Source: Thiohalobacter sp. IOR34
GTDB taxonomy: Bacteria; Pseudomonadota; Gammaproteobacteria; Thiohalobacterales; Thiohalobacteraceae
Assembly (NCBI RefSeq): GCF_030406045.1
Contig: NZ_CP128988.1
Location: 841,438 to 905,437, forward strand
Length of the DNA stretch: 64,000 bases
Direction: 5' to 3'
This document shows, piece after piece, positions 19,641 to 28,067 of this stretch (the first letter of the stretch is position 1; each line of letters opens with the position of its first letter). The notes under the pieces are model-generated. The model was given only the letters and a program-made list of their open reading frames with translations. It was not told the origin of the DNA and searched no databases. Made by a program: the position numbers and the translations under genes.

Positions 19641-21533
19641 ATGAGCGTAGGGTTCTTCAAAAAAGCTCATGTCAGGCTGACCATAGCCAAACTTACGTTA
19701 TTTCGTAAAGCAGGTTACTTTTTCATTGATATTGGTGACCGGATTCTTTGCGAAATCAAAATGAATGGCAAGGCCAGGCGGACAAGGAAAAAAACAAGGT
19801 CAAATATCCGCCTGGCACGAAGTTTTATTGCGTGGCGGCATCTTTTGCTCGAGTTTAATGCGCCACAAGCGGCGGCTTTTCTCAGCAGTTTGGGTGGTTA
19901 TGGGCGTGATCTTCCTCGGGATTTCGAAGGACCAGCTGGTGACCGCATCCTGGTGCTTGCGGCTCACCAGGATGATGAAACCATTGGTGCCGGCGGCACC
20001 CTGATTCTTGCGGCCAAGGCTGGAAAAAAGATCAAGGTTGTCTATACGACGGATGGGGCAACCAGTTTGAATGATCATGATAAGGATACTGTTGTTGAGA
20101 TTCGCAAGACGGAGGCCCGCGCTGTTTGGCGTCGAATCGCCAGGGTTGAGCCACTATTTCTTGATGGCGGAAATCGGACAGAATTTCTCTCTCGCGAAGT
20201 GATTGGTCGATTGGCAGAGATAATCCGTGAATACCGGCCGACTGATATTTTTCTGCCCAATATGCTCGAACAGGTTACTGAGCACCGGCATGTTAACGAG
20301 ATACTGATGCAGGCGGTTCGTATCCGACCATTAAACAAGAATGTACAAATCTGGGGCTATAACGTCTCGACAACATCACCGGGCACTGCTGTTGTCGATA
20401 TCACAACGGTTGCGAGAGAAAAAGAATCTGTCAATAAGATATGGCGTTCTCAGAACGTGTATGGTGATTATGCGACAGTCTGTAAAGGACGGGATATGCT
20501 AAATGCAGCGTTTCTGAAAGGCCGCCGCCCGCGTCGTCACAAGGCCTTTGCGGAAACGTTCATGATGTTTCCAGCAGAGGAATATCTTCGTTTAAGCAGG
20601 ATGTTTATCAGCCCGCCGCCTTCTCGTGTTGAAGAGCCTGTCGTTGCACCCCCTAATTTTTTTGTGGTCGGAATGCAGAAGAGTGGTTCTTTCTGGCTGA
20701 CGGCTCTGTTGAATGCCCATCCAATGGTGTGCTGTTTTCCAGAACGCCCAGGTCATATAGATGGGGTTGCTGAGGCGCATCTGTTTGATGGAATGGAAAA
20801 AATGACCACAAACTGGCCGCTTTTTGCGAAGATGATGCGCCGTCGGCTGGACTATTTCTTCAGCGATCTTATTCCCGCAAAGCCGATTGAAGATGCGGAA
20901 CGTCTGGAGGAACTCCGTCAGGCTTTGTGTATCCGCTTTAATCAATACTGTCATCTCCAGCGTTTACGTAGTGGAAAGCCAGTGGTTGGGGAAAAGACGA
21001 CTGAAACCTGTCATCATCCAGAACTACTGGATAAGTATTATCCAGATGCCTTGCGGATTGCGATTCTCCGTGATCCACGAGATCGCGTCGTATCCTTCTT
21101 TTTTCACCAGATCCGGAAGGGGCGGTTGCGGTCCGGATCTTCGTTGACGGATGATTTTATTCAGGAGTATATCAGCCGTGTTCGAAAGGATTATGAAGGC
21201 TTGTTAGCCCTTGGCGGAACGGTGGAAGTGATTCGGTATGAAGCGTTGAAAACGGAACCACAGTCGGAGCTCTCGCGTATCTTCCGTGCATTGGGGGTAA
21301 CCGACGACCCTGAGGTTCTGAAACGGGTGGTCGAGGCTGCCGATTTCAAGAGACTAAGTGAACGGGAAGCCGGTGAGGAAGATCGAAGCAGCCACTATCG
21401 AAAGGGAGTAACTGGGGACTGGGTCAATTTCCTTTCGCCTGCCCAGGCGTCATCCGTTGTGGATGAGCTTGCCGAACTGACTTCACTGATTGAGCAGAAA
21501 TTTGAGATTTCCCTGGCAGCTTATCACTATTGA
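19641..21533 (+). CDS. PIG-L/LmbE deacetylase - sulfotransferase fusion protein
   Basis: A 630-residue two-domain protein. Residues ~100-310 are a PIG-L/LmbE-type zinc N-deacetylase with AHQDDE at 108-113 and a distal metal-ligand region TEHRHVNE at 213-220. Residues ~338-630 are a sulfotransferase with the PAPS loop GMQKSGSFWLT (344-354) and ILRDPRDRVVSFFFHQIRKG. PIG-L enzymes remove acetyl from GlcNAc-type sugars; sulfotransferases use PAPS. Together this suggests deacetylation followed by N-sulfation of the same sugar, which is an inference. The start is ATG 19641; an upstream in-frame TTG adds two residues. It has less GC-rich codons than the core genes. Confidence 0.85.
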   Translation: MSVGFFKKAHVRLTIAKLTLFRKAGYFFIDIGDRILCEIKMNGKARRTRKKTRSNIRLARSFIAWRHLLLEFNAPQAAAFLSSLGGYGRDLPRDFEGPAGDRILVLAAHQDDETIGAGGTLILAAKAGKKIKVVYTTDGATSLNDHDKDTVVEIRKTEARAVWRRIARVEPLFLDGGNRTEFLSREVIGRLAEIIREYRPTDIFLPNMLEQVTEHRHVNEILMQAVRIRPLNKNVQIWGYNVSTTSPGTAVVDITTVAREKESVNKIWRSQNVYGDYATVCKGRDMLNAAFLKGRRPRRHKAFAETFMMFPAEEYLRLSRMFISPPPSRVEEPVVAPPNFFVVGMQKSGSFWLTALLNAHPMVCCFPERPGHIDGVAEAHLFDGMEKMTTNWPLFAKMMRRRLDYFFSDLIPAKPIEDAERLEELRQALCIRFNQYCHLQRLRSGKPVVGEKTTETCHHPELLDKYYPDALRIAILRDPRDRVVSFFFHQIRKGRLRSGSSLTDDFIQEYISRVRKDYEGLLALGGTVEVIRYEALKTEPQSELSRIFRALGVTDDPEVLKRVVEAADFKRLSEREAGEEDRSSHYRKGVTGDWVNFLSPAQASSVVDELAELTSLIEQKFEISLAAYHY

Positions 21534-21536
21534 ATT

Positions 21537-21672
21537 TTACTAATATGTGCAAAATAGTCCGCAGTCATTCATCTGCCACAATGTACCGGCATTCTGGATG
21601 ATGAAAGAATCCCCGAACGACGCTGGACAGTCGTTGAAGGCTGCGCAACGCAGACAGCACCAGTCTCTTGAG
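21537..21672 (-). mobile_element. Remnant of the 3' end of an IS630-type element
   Basis: About 135 bp closely match the left end of the IS630-type element at 25436 onward: the terminal TACTAATATGTGCAAAATAG aligns with the other copy's end, followed by matching sequence for the transposase C-terminus (PECRY-type end). Everything beyond this is gone. It directly follows the fusion gene stop. The rest of the interval to 21888 shows no recognisable gene. Confidence 0.65.
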
Positions 21673-21888
21673 TGATCAGGGCCGGCTGACGGGGTGTAGT
21701 AGAACAACCCGTTATACACTGAAGATAGTTGAACCGAGTGGCCGGATTCATTCCGTTGAGCGGCGACGAGGCGAGCCATTCGCGGTCGGCTGTTGCTGGA
21801 CTTGGGTGAAGACGGCCTTTATCCTCAATGTCCTTATACCAGCGCGGCGTGGCCTTGCTGGGCGAAATACTGACCGGGGAGATGAAGG

Positions 21889-23154
21889 GTGACGGAATCG
21901 CTTTTCAAGTTACAGATCCATCATGTCGGCGGGCGGGATGGTGAAATCGGGGAGTTTCCGCTGAATCGCCATTTCCTGAAGGATATGGTTTTTCATGTCT
22001 ACGACTCGGATGAATCCTGCCTGCCGCAGGTGGAGTCGATCTGCAGGACCAGGGGCATGGACGTCGTGTTGCATCCCTATGTGGTGGACGACAGGGAAGG
22101 GGCGGTCGATTTCAGCCTGAATTATTGCCCCTGCACCAGTTCCTTGCTTCCACCTGCCTCCTACAAGCGGGAGCAATATTCTCCGCTGCTTCTGTTCGGC
22201 GATTACGTCTATGCTGAAACCTTCAAACCAGTAAAGAACTTTCGGGTGTCTGCGGTCACGCTGGATTCATTGGCGCGGAGGAGAGGCTTCGGCATCGATT
22301 TCCTGTCCATCGATACCCAAGGGACTGAGGATCGCGTACTGTCCGGCGCCGAGCAGCAACTGAAAAAGAACGTGGTCGCCGTTCTGTGCGAGGTGGAGAT
22401 GCACGAGTTGTATGCCGGCCAGGCGCTGTTCGGTGACCTGCTTTCGGCGATGCGCCGGCGCGGGTTTCATTTCATGCGTTTTTTCATGCGCGAGGCGCGG
22501 GTCAATTTCTATAGGGCCGGAATCGGTTTCCGTGGAGACGGGATGATGATGGCAGCCGATGCCCTGTTCTTCAAGGATGTGGATCACCTGGAGGATACGG
22601 CAGAACATCCAGCCGCGAGCCTGCTCAAGCTGGCATTCGTGGCCCTGTCGTTTGGATATGTCGAATACGCGCTCGATTGTCTGGAACGCGTCTTCGGGGA
22701 AGAAGGTTCGCATCCGGTGGGTGAAGGGGAGGTTCCAGAATATGTGGATTTTCTCGCCAGGGTTTGGGGCCTGTACAGGGAATCCGCGTACATTCCTCTG
22801 CCCTCGTTCGCCCAGCTGTATACCTTCGAGGAGGCTCTGCGAAGATTCGAGCCGGACAATCCGCATCCGTGGACGACCTTCGACCGGGACAGGGTGTTGG
22901 GGGATTATTTCTCAAAAGTGGACGTGGGGAGGTTCCTGGAATCTTTTCCCCAACTGCTGGAGCAGCAGGATACGGCTTTCGAGGAGCTGTTGCGCGGGCA
23001 TGGGATGGAGTCGGTCGCCGACCTGGTCAAGGACAAGCGGGTCAGGCAGGCGCATATGATCGTGGAGAGCCTCGGATTGGGAGAGAAAGCGGCGGATGGC
23101 TATCGGCTGCGGATCAGCGAGGCGCTCTCGCGCCTCGGGATACAGGGCGGGTAA
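21889..23154 (+). CDS. FkbM-family methyltransferase-like protein with C-terminal extension
   Basis: A 421-residue protein. The first ~210 residues fit an FkbM-type SAM methyltransferase: YDSDESCLPQVESICR near the SAM site, then a VTLDSLARRRGFGIDFLSIDTQGTEDRVLSGA segment typical of the family (shown here only as the TLDSL and IDTQGTEDRVL parts). FkbM enzymes O-methylate sugars or polyketides. The remaining ~200 residues are helical and unassigned. GTG start at 21889, preceded by a gggga ribosome site; an ATG just upstream is out of frame. Context among sulfotransferases suggests a glycan substrate. Confidence 0.75.
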   Translation: MTESLFKLQIHHVGGRDGEIGEFPLNRHFLKDMVFHVYDSDESCLPQVESICRTRGMDVVLHPYVVDDREGAVDFSLNYCPCTSSLLPPASYKREQYSPLLLFGDYVYAETFKPVKNFRVSAVTLDSLARRRGFGIDFLSIDTQGTEDRVLSGAEQQLKKNVVAVLCEVEMHELYAGQALFGDLLSAMRRRGFHFMRFFMREARVNFYRAGIGFRGDGMMMAADALFFKDVDHLEDTAEHPAASLLKLAFVALSFGYVEYALDCLERVFGEEGSHPVGEGEVPEYVDFLARVWGLYRESAYIPLPSFAQLYTFEEALRRFEPDNPHPWTTFDRDRVLGDYFSKVDVGRFLESFPQLLEQQDTAFEELLRGHGMESVADLVKDKRVRQAHMIVESLGLGEKAADGYRLRISEALSRLGIQGG

Positions 23155-23462
23155 TGCGGATGCGCGCTTATGCATGTGATTGGCCTGGCCGACTCTGAAT
23201 GCTCACCTCAGTCTGCGCGGTAAAGATTGGACCTACAGCCGAGAAGAGCAGGGATGTCCAAGGTTGTGCGCCATTTCCATGATGGTTCAAAGAGGGCGCG
23301 CTGCTGTTGTCGGCGGGGACACGTTGGAGGAAGGAACGATTGATCTTGAGCGCGTCGATGGGGCTAGCCGCAGAATGACTGTGGCGGCGACTTGAACCGC
23401 CACGGGTTTACCGGAGGCTCTATTTTCTTGAGAGGATAGAGGGCCTGTGAGAGCGAGCGCTT
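23155..23462. other. Intergenic stretch without recognised features
   Basis: Between the methyltransferase-like gene and the small membrane protein. Short open frames here have no ribosome site or family-like sequence. No repeat from elsewhere in the window and no convincing terminator was recognised. Confidence 0.4.
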
Positions 23463-24023
23463 GTGAGTAACCTGCCTGAACTGCAATCGCCCAGCTACAT
23501 TCTGTCGACGCCCCTGGGGATCCAGCGCTTCGCGCTGGGCCTGTTCCTGGCCGCGGCAGGCGGAACGATTCTGTGGCTGGCCGGCGTGTATCTTCATGGC
23601 GAAATGGGTACCCCGCACTGGATCGCGGGCGGGATTGCCATTCTTCTGGTCCTCGTTCTGGCGCAACCCCGTGCATGGAGGCCTTGGGTCAGTTTCGCAG
23701 CGGACCGTCGTGGCCTCTACATCCGCTGGCCGGACTATAGCGGCTTTCTGTTCGTGCCCTGGGAAGACGTGGGGGAGACCGAGGTCGGATGGACCACGGG
23801 AATGACGGGCGGACATGGCATCCTCGGTGTCCGCATCCGCCTCTGCCTAGACGAAGCAGACTGGAAGAGGCTCACCGGAATGCGTTCGCTGTTGTTTATG
23901 CAGCCGGACGAGCAGGGTTGGGGTCGCATCAACATCGGAAACAGCACGCGTGATCCTTGCCGGATACAGGTACGAATCGAGGAGATCCGCGCGCACGCCA
24001 CCCCTGAAGCCATAACGGACTGA
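23463..24023 (+). CDS. Small membrane protein with two TM helices and a PH-like C-terminal domain
   Basis: A 186-residue protein. Two transmembrane helices lie at about residues 23-44 (FALGLFLAAAGGTILWLAGVY) and 53-68 (WIAGGIAILLVLVLAQ). They are followed by a soluble beta-rich part with ADRRGLYIRWPDYSGFLFVPWEDV, a pattern seen in bacterial PH-like membrane proteins. GTG start. I do not recognise a specific family. It converges with the CTERM protein gene at 24057, 33 bp apart. Confidence 0.6.
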   Translation: MSNLPELQSPSYILSTPLGIQRFALGLFLAAAGGTILWLAGVYLHGEMGTPHWIAGGIAILLVLVLAQPRAWRPWVSFAADRRGLYIRWPDYSGFLFVPWEDVGETEVGWTTGMTGGHGILGVRIRLCLDEADWKRLTGMRSLLFMQPDEQGWGRINIGNSTRDPCRIQVRIEEIRAHATPEAITD

Positions 24024-24056
24024 CATGCCCTCGATTGCCGTTCATGCGCCTCACAT

Positions 24057-25148
24057 TCAAACTGACGGTTGTAACCGCCAATGACGGGGAACTTTCAAGC
24101 GCGTGGGGTTGAAACTGGAAAGTGGTTGGAAGTCGTTGCTGCAAACAGGATGTGTTTCTCTGCCACAGGGAGCCTGTGGGTGCCGGCAGCGGCCCCCTAC
24201 ACCGAACACGGCTATCAACCCGCTACCGAACAACCAAACTGCCCCTGGCAGCGGCACCTCGCTGACATCGACACTGTAATCGAGTTGGATACCTTCATCC
24301 ACGGCGATAATAGTGGCTTGTAGGCCGCTGCCGAAATCCGCATTCGCCCAGGTATTGTGGTCGTTTGCATTGACGTCGACGCTCAACAGACCCTCTACCC
24401 AGATTTCCGCACCTACCGGGGCATAAAATTCAAGCGCCAATAGACCTGTACTGAAGAAAAGATCCTGAACAGCACCCGTGGCAGTTGTGGTCACCGAGTC
24501 GGAACCTGAGCGCCCATTGGCGCCAGTATCCCACCACCAGTTGTATATATATCTTTCATTTGTAGAATCCAGGGCCTCCCTAGAGGAGAAGGCCCTGGTA
24601 GAGAAATAGGCCAGCGAAGAAACCCCTCTGAGTGATGACACATCGGAATAAGCACCATACAGGGACAAACCCAAAGGAACTTTTCCCTCATGCACGATGA
24701 AACCGGCCTGCATCATTGCATCGTTGTTGGTCGCGGCCAGATTACCCAACGAATCGATCAGAGCGCCATTGCTGAGCACTCCATCCAGCTGCAAATCGAG
24801 ACGCAGGCGCGCGGGATCGCCCGCCTGCAACTCGCTACTACCAGCCCCTACACGCAGGCGCCCTTCGAACTTGCTCGCGAACGCCCCGGCCGCCATCGAA
24901 TCGGCGGTAGCAGTCATCCCCAGCGACATGTTCGCTGCGTTCGCATAGCCATTTACAGAAATGCCGGAATATGTATCGCCATAAGTATCGGTGTAACTGA
25001 CATAGGGGCGGCTGGCATCGTAGTCTTGATAATTTCCAAGAGTGCTGTCCACCTCGATACCTGTCCCCGCCACGACCGGGGTCGAGGCCCCACTGGTCAA
25101 TCCGAAAAGAAAAACCAGCCCCCCTGCTCGCTGCACGAAGATATTCAT
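24057..25148 (-). CDS. Secreted protein with VPLPGAVWLFGSG-type C-terminal sorting signal
   Basis: Start taken at ATG 25148 (MNIFVQRAGGLVFLFGLTSG), preceded by an aaagga site, giving 363 residues with a signal peptide. The body is beta-rich, Ser/Thr/Gly-rich and of unknown function. Near residue 298 is VPLPGAVWLFGSGLIAVFGV, the membrane segment of a PEP-CTERM-like signal, followed by a short basic GGRCRH. Unusually, about 40 more residues follow before the stop, where family members normally end at once. The original stop was probably lost or shifted, so exosortase-type processing may be affected. An inverted-repeat element lies 36 bp upstream. Confidence 0.75.
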   Translation of the reverse strand: MNIFVQRAGGLVFLFGLTSGASTPVVAGTGIEVDSTLGNYQDYDASRPYVSYTDTYGDTYSGISVNGYANAANMSLGMTATADSMAAGAFASKFEGRLRVGAGSSELQAGDPARLRLDLQLDGVLSNGALIDSLGNLAATNNDAMMQAGFIVHEGKVPLGLSLYGAYSDVSSLRGVSSLAYFSTRAFSSREALDSTNERYIYNWWWDTGANGRSGSDSVTTTATGAVQDLFFSTGLLALEFYAPVGAEIWVEGLLSVDVNANDHNTWANADFGSGLQATIIAVDEGIQLDYSVDVSEVPLPGAVWLFGSGLIAVFGVGGRCRHPQAPCGRETHPVCSNDFQPLSSFNPTRLKVPRHWRLQPSV

Positions 25149-25184
25149 GTCTTTCGATCCTTTCGCGGTTTGCATTCGACTTAC

Positions 25185-25435
25185 TATTAACCCGGTAACT
25201 AAATATGCCGTGTTCAGCTGCCGTGTGCCTGCCTGCGGCAAGGTTCGATAACGCCGTCCGCAGGCCGGCATACGGCGGCCGAACCCGTTGAATCATAGAA
25301 TGGACGGCTTCAGGCCTGTCCCGGTCCAGCGTTCCGGCCCTTGACAAGGAGACCAACCCTTGCAGGCAGGCCCCGCCTTGTACCGGAACAGGCCTGAAGC
25401 CCTGAACACGGCATATTTGGTTGCCAGGTTAATAA
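25185..25435. repeat. Small inverted-repeat element, copy 2 (MITE-like)
   Basis: About 250 bp with long terminal inverted repeats starting TATTAACCCGGTAACTAAAT on the left and, on the complement of the right end, TATTAACCTGGCAACCAAAT, extending to ATGCCGTGTTCAG: about 33 bp per arm with few mismatches. Longer than copy 1 because of an extra palindromic core. It abuts the IS630-type element on one side and lies just upstream of the CTERM gene start, so it may have displaced that gene's promoter. Confidence 0.7.
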
Positions 25436-26277
25436 TATATGCAGAATAGTCCGAATTCATCCGTCCGCCACGATATACCGACATTCGGGATGATGGAGGA
25501 ATCCCCGCACGACACTGGTCAATCGTTGAAGACTGCGCAATGCAGACAGTACCAGACGCTTGAGCTGTTCAGGGTCCGTGATGGCCTGCTTGCAGATCCG
25601 GTGGTTCTTGGCATGACTCCAGACCCGATCGATGGGACTGACTTCGGGTAAATATGGCGGCAGGAAACAGAGATCCAGACGACCTTCCGTACCCTCGACA
25701 AACTTCCTGACCGCCCGGCTGCGATGAACCGGGTGCCCATCAACGACAAGAAAGACCGGCCGTTGCACGTCATGGAGAAGACGCTTGAGAAACTCGATGA
25801 AGCGCTGAGCATTCAGGCCCGGAACAGGGGACGCTGTGGCGACAGGCCCAGTGACGGAGCAGCCTGGAAATGCTCCACCGGCTGAGCCGGATGCCGAGTT
25901 CCTGCTGAATGAGCTTGGCAAGCAACTTCAGTGTCCAGAGCGCAAAAGGAAACTTTCACCGCGTGGGTTGGTCGTGGGTCAAGGTGCGATAAAGCAGATC
26001 AATAGCCTTGGCATCGAGCTTGGGCTCCCGACCGTCCCGCTTCCCGGCATCCAAGGCATCCCATCCACCCGAGCGGTACAGTGCCAGCCAATGGAACAGC
26101 GCTGTGCGGGATACGCCCATGCTGTGCACTACATCCATGATGGGTACGCATTCTTGTACCCGCGCAACAGCTTGGCGTCTGAATTGGGTGAGTTTCTGAT
26201 GGGGCAGTCTGCGCAGGTCGGTCTTCTTTGGCATGAGGCCAGTCTACTCGGTTCTGACAATTATGCACATCTTAGTA
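25436..26277 (-). mobile_element. Degenerate IS630-family insertion element
   Basis: About 840 bp with terminal inverted repeats: TAATAATATATGCAGAATAG at the left and, on the complement, TTACTAAGATGTGCATAATT at the right. IS630 elements insert at TA and are normally ~1.1 kb; this copy is shorter because of an internal deletion in the transposase gene. A second, terminal-only remnant is at 21537. Not expected to move by itself. Confidence 0.75.
25457..26234 (-). pseudogene. Broken IS630 transposase gene
   Basis: The N-terminal part (from ATG 26234) has a helix-turn-helix region: VVHSMGVSRTALFHWLALYR. It stops at an in-frame TGA at 25956 after HDQPTR. Beyond that the frame continues as ALWTLKLLAKLIQQELGIRL, then shifts frame (LGLSPQRPLFRA in another frame). 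The DDE domain resumes as FLVVDGHPVHRSRAV and LPEVSPIDRVWSHAKNH. About 100 codons that should hold the first catalytic Asp are missing between these parts. So there is a stop, a frameshift and a deletion: clearly dead. Confidence 0.8.
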
Positions 26278-26318
26278 ATAAAAAGGGGGCGACCCGCATG
26301 GGCGCCCCCTTTTTATTT
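26278..26318. terminator. Bidirectional Rho-independent terminator
   Basis: The inverted repeat AAAAAGGGGGCG ... CGCCCCCTTTTT, with A-run and T-run flanks, forms a strong GC hairpin. It lies 21 bp past the stop of the minus-strand CTERM protein gene at 26340, so it ends that transcript. Confidence 0.8.
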
Positions 26319-26339
26319 CGTCATCCACTCATGCGCGGC

Positions 26340-27974
26340 TCACGACTGCTTTCGCTGGCGACGTGCGATACCCAGCATCCCGAGCAGCCCGGAACCGAAC
26401 AGCCAGAAGGCCGCCGGGACCGGCACGGCGGAGACGGCATCGTTCATCGCCTGCAGACCCAGGCCGATCGAGGTGTCGACCCGATACTGGAATCCGTCCT
26501 GCAGACCGAACAGCATGAAGCTGACGTTGTCGGTGCCGGTGACATCGTTGGCGAAGAGAAAATCGATGTACTCGCCCGCCGTCGGGGCATAGCCCTCGAT
26601 GAAATGCAGATTGACGGTGGTGCCCGGTGCGAAGCTCACGTTGCCCCAGACATCCAGCACATCCTGGTCGCTGTAGCCGACCTCGATGTCAAGGGTGCCG
26701 CCGAGGATCTCCAGGTCGCCGAAGATGTTGAGCGTGCCCGGGGAGTTGCCAGGCGCGATGGTGCCGCCGTCGAGCTGCACGTTGCCGATGATGGAGCCGT
26801 CGCCGTCGAGCAGGCCGCCCTCGTTGACGATCAGGGTACCGCCCACGTACACCTGCCCGCCGCTGCGGACGGTGAGGTGACCGTCCCCGGGAGCCAGCAG
26901 CACCTCGTTCGACGCGATGTCCAGGTTGGCGACATTCTCGGACACGATGAGGTCGCCATCGACGGTAAGATAGGAACCGGTCTCGACGAGTACCTCGCCC
27001 GAGGCGCCGGTCGAAATCCACTGGTAGCCGCCCGAGCCGTCTGGCACCACATCGACGAATTCCTTGTAGCCTCCGATGCGCAGGCTGCGCGACAGGTAGA
27101 CATCACTGGTCCCGGCGACACGCAGCCGTGCGGTCGTGTTCGCCGCGCCCACGCGCATCGACATCACGCCGCGGGGATCGATTGGCGTGAAGGTGTCGAT
27201 CACCCCTACGGGTTCGTCCTGTGCCAGGACTGCCCCGTCGAGGACCTCGATGGTGCCACGGTTATGAACGTTTACCTCGAACAGCGCCAGGCTGTTTGTC
27301 CCGGTGACGGTCAGGCGGTCGCCCTTCTGGAGGTTGATGTCGCCGGGATTATAGGGATCACCGGGCGTGAAGATGCCGTCATAGACGCCGCGCGCCTGCA
27401 TCATCGCCCCTCCCGAGACGGTCAGCGAGCGCCCCGCGCCGGGTGCTTCGCCGGAGAACAAGATCGGTCCAGCCGTGGTTTCGAGCAGGGAGTACGGGCC
27501 GTCGACGAGAATGTCCGCATCGACCGTGGCCGCGGAACCGAGCTGGACCTCGGCGGCAGTGATCCGTCCACCGTTGGTGATGTCGATCCGGCTGTTGCCG
27601 CCGATACCGACCGCTACCCGGTTATCGAAGATGACATTGGCGGAATCCGCGGTGCCGTCGCCGACCACGCGCAGGAAGCCGGCGCCATTGCCGGTGGTCA
27701 GGCTGGCGCCGATCTGCGAGTTTCCGTACACCTCCAGGGTGTCGACGACGTTGTCGGCATTGACCTCGAGGCTGCCGTCCTGGCCCTCGTAGCCGACATA
27801 GAGATAACTCACGGAGACGGAAGGGGAGGTGCCGAGGACCAAGGCCAGACCGGGAGGATACACCTTTGTCAGGCCCTGCCCGTCGGGATCGACGATGATG
27901 TCGGCTGTGGCAGTGCCGGCGAAGCCGGCAGCCACCAGGGCGGCACCGGCCAATTTTGCAATTTTCGGTTTCAT
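26340..27974 (-). CDS. Secreted beta-helix/autotransporter-like protein with VPVPAAFWLFGSG sorting signal
   Basis: A 544-residue protein. Start at ATG 27974 is set by an excellent ggaagg ribosome site and gives a signal peptide MKPKIAKLAGAALVAAGFAG cleaved near TATA-DI. The body has repeated beta-strand turns (SLEVNADNVVDTLEVYGNSQIG style), as in the passenger-associated repeats of autotransporter-like proteins (GGTLDIEVGYSDQDVLDVWG). The C-terminus is VPVPAAFWLFGSGLLGMLGI followed by ARRQRKQS: motif, membrane segment and basic tail, the three parts of a PEP-CTERM-type signal. A sigma-54-like element lies upstream and a terminator downstream. Confidence 0.85.
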   Translation of the reverse strand: MKPKIAKLAGAALVAAGFAGTATADIIVDPDGQGLTKVYPPGLALVLGTSPSVSVSYLYVGYEGQDGSLEVNADNVVDTLEVYGNSQIGASLTTGNGAGFLRVVGDGTADSANVIFDNRVAVGIGGNSRIDITNGGRITAAEVQLGSAATVDADILVDGPYSLLETTAGPILFSGEAPGAGRSLTVSGGAMMQARGVYDGIFTPGDPYNPGDINLQKGDRLTVTGTNSLALFEVNVHNRGTIEVLDGAVLAQDEPVGVIDTFTPIDPRGVMSMRVGAANTTARLRVAGTSDVYLSRSLRIGGYKEFVDVVPDGSGGYQWISTGASGEVLVETGSYLTVDGDLIVSENVANLDIASNEVLLAPGDGHLTVRSGGQVYVGGTLIVNEGGLLDGDGSIIGNVQLDGGTIAPGNSPGTLNIFGDLEILGGTLDIEVGYSDQDVLDVWGNVSFAPGTTVNLHFIEGYAPTAGEYIDFLFANDVTGTDNVSFMLFGLQDGFQYRVDTSIGLGLQAMNDAVSAVPVPAAFWLFGSGLLGMLGIARRQRKQS

Positions 27975-28051
27975 TTTGACTCCTTCCGTCCCGCTCACGC
28001 AGGGATCCGGTTTTTTTGTATGTGTTAGGAAGAAAACGCCCTTGATTTACA

Positions 28052-28067
28052 GGCAATTTTGATTCCA
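28052..28067 (-). promoter_or_regulatory. Sigma-54-like -24/-12 element for the CTERM gene at 26340
   Basis: On the minus strand TGGAATCAAAATTGCC has GG and GC separated by exactly 10 bases, with TGG and TTGC matching the RpoN consensus. The -12 GC lies 79 bp before the ATG, nearly the same distance as at the PEP-CTERM gene at 34962. The match is moderate (8 of 12 consensus positions). RpoN dependence is an inference; PEP-CTERM systems often have RpoN with PrsK/PrsR. Confidence 0.45.

Noticed and set aside
25172-25187. Sigma-54 site for the CTERM gene at 25148 (TAG ... TGC)
   Set aside because: The -24 GG is AG and the -12 lies only 25 bp from the ATG; the neighbouring MITE may have removed the true promoter.
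25836-28028. 730-codon plus-strand open frame across the IS and CTERM gene
   Set aside because: It is antisense to the secreted protein, which has signal peptide, ribosome site, sorting signal and terminator; the plus frame has none of these.
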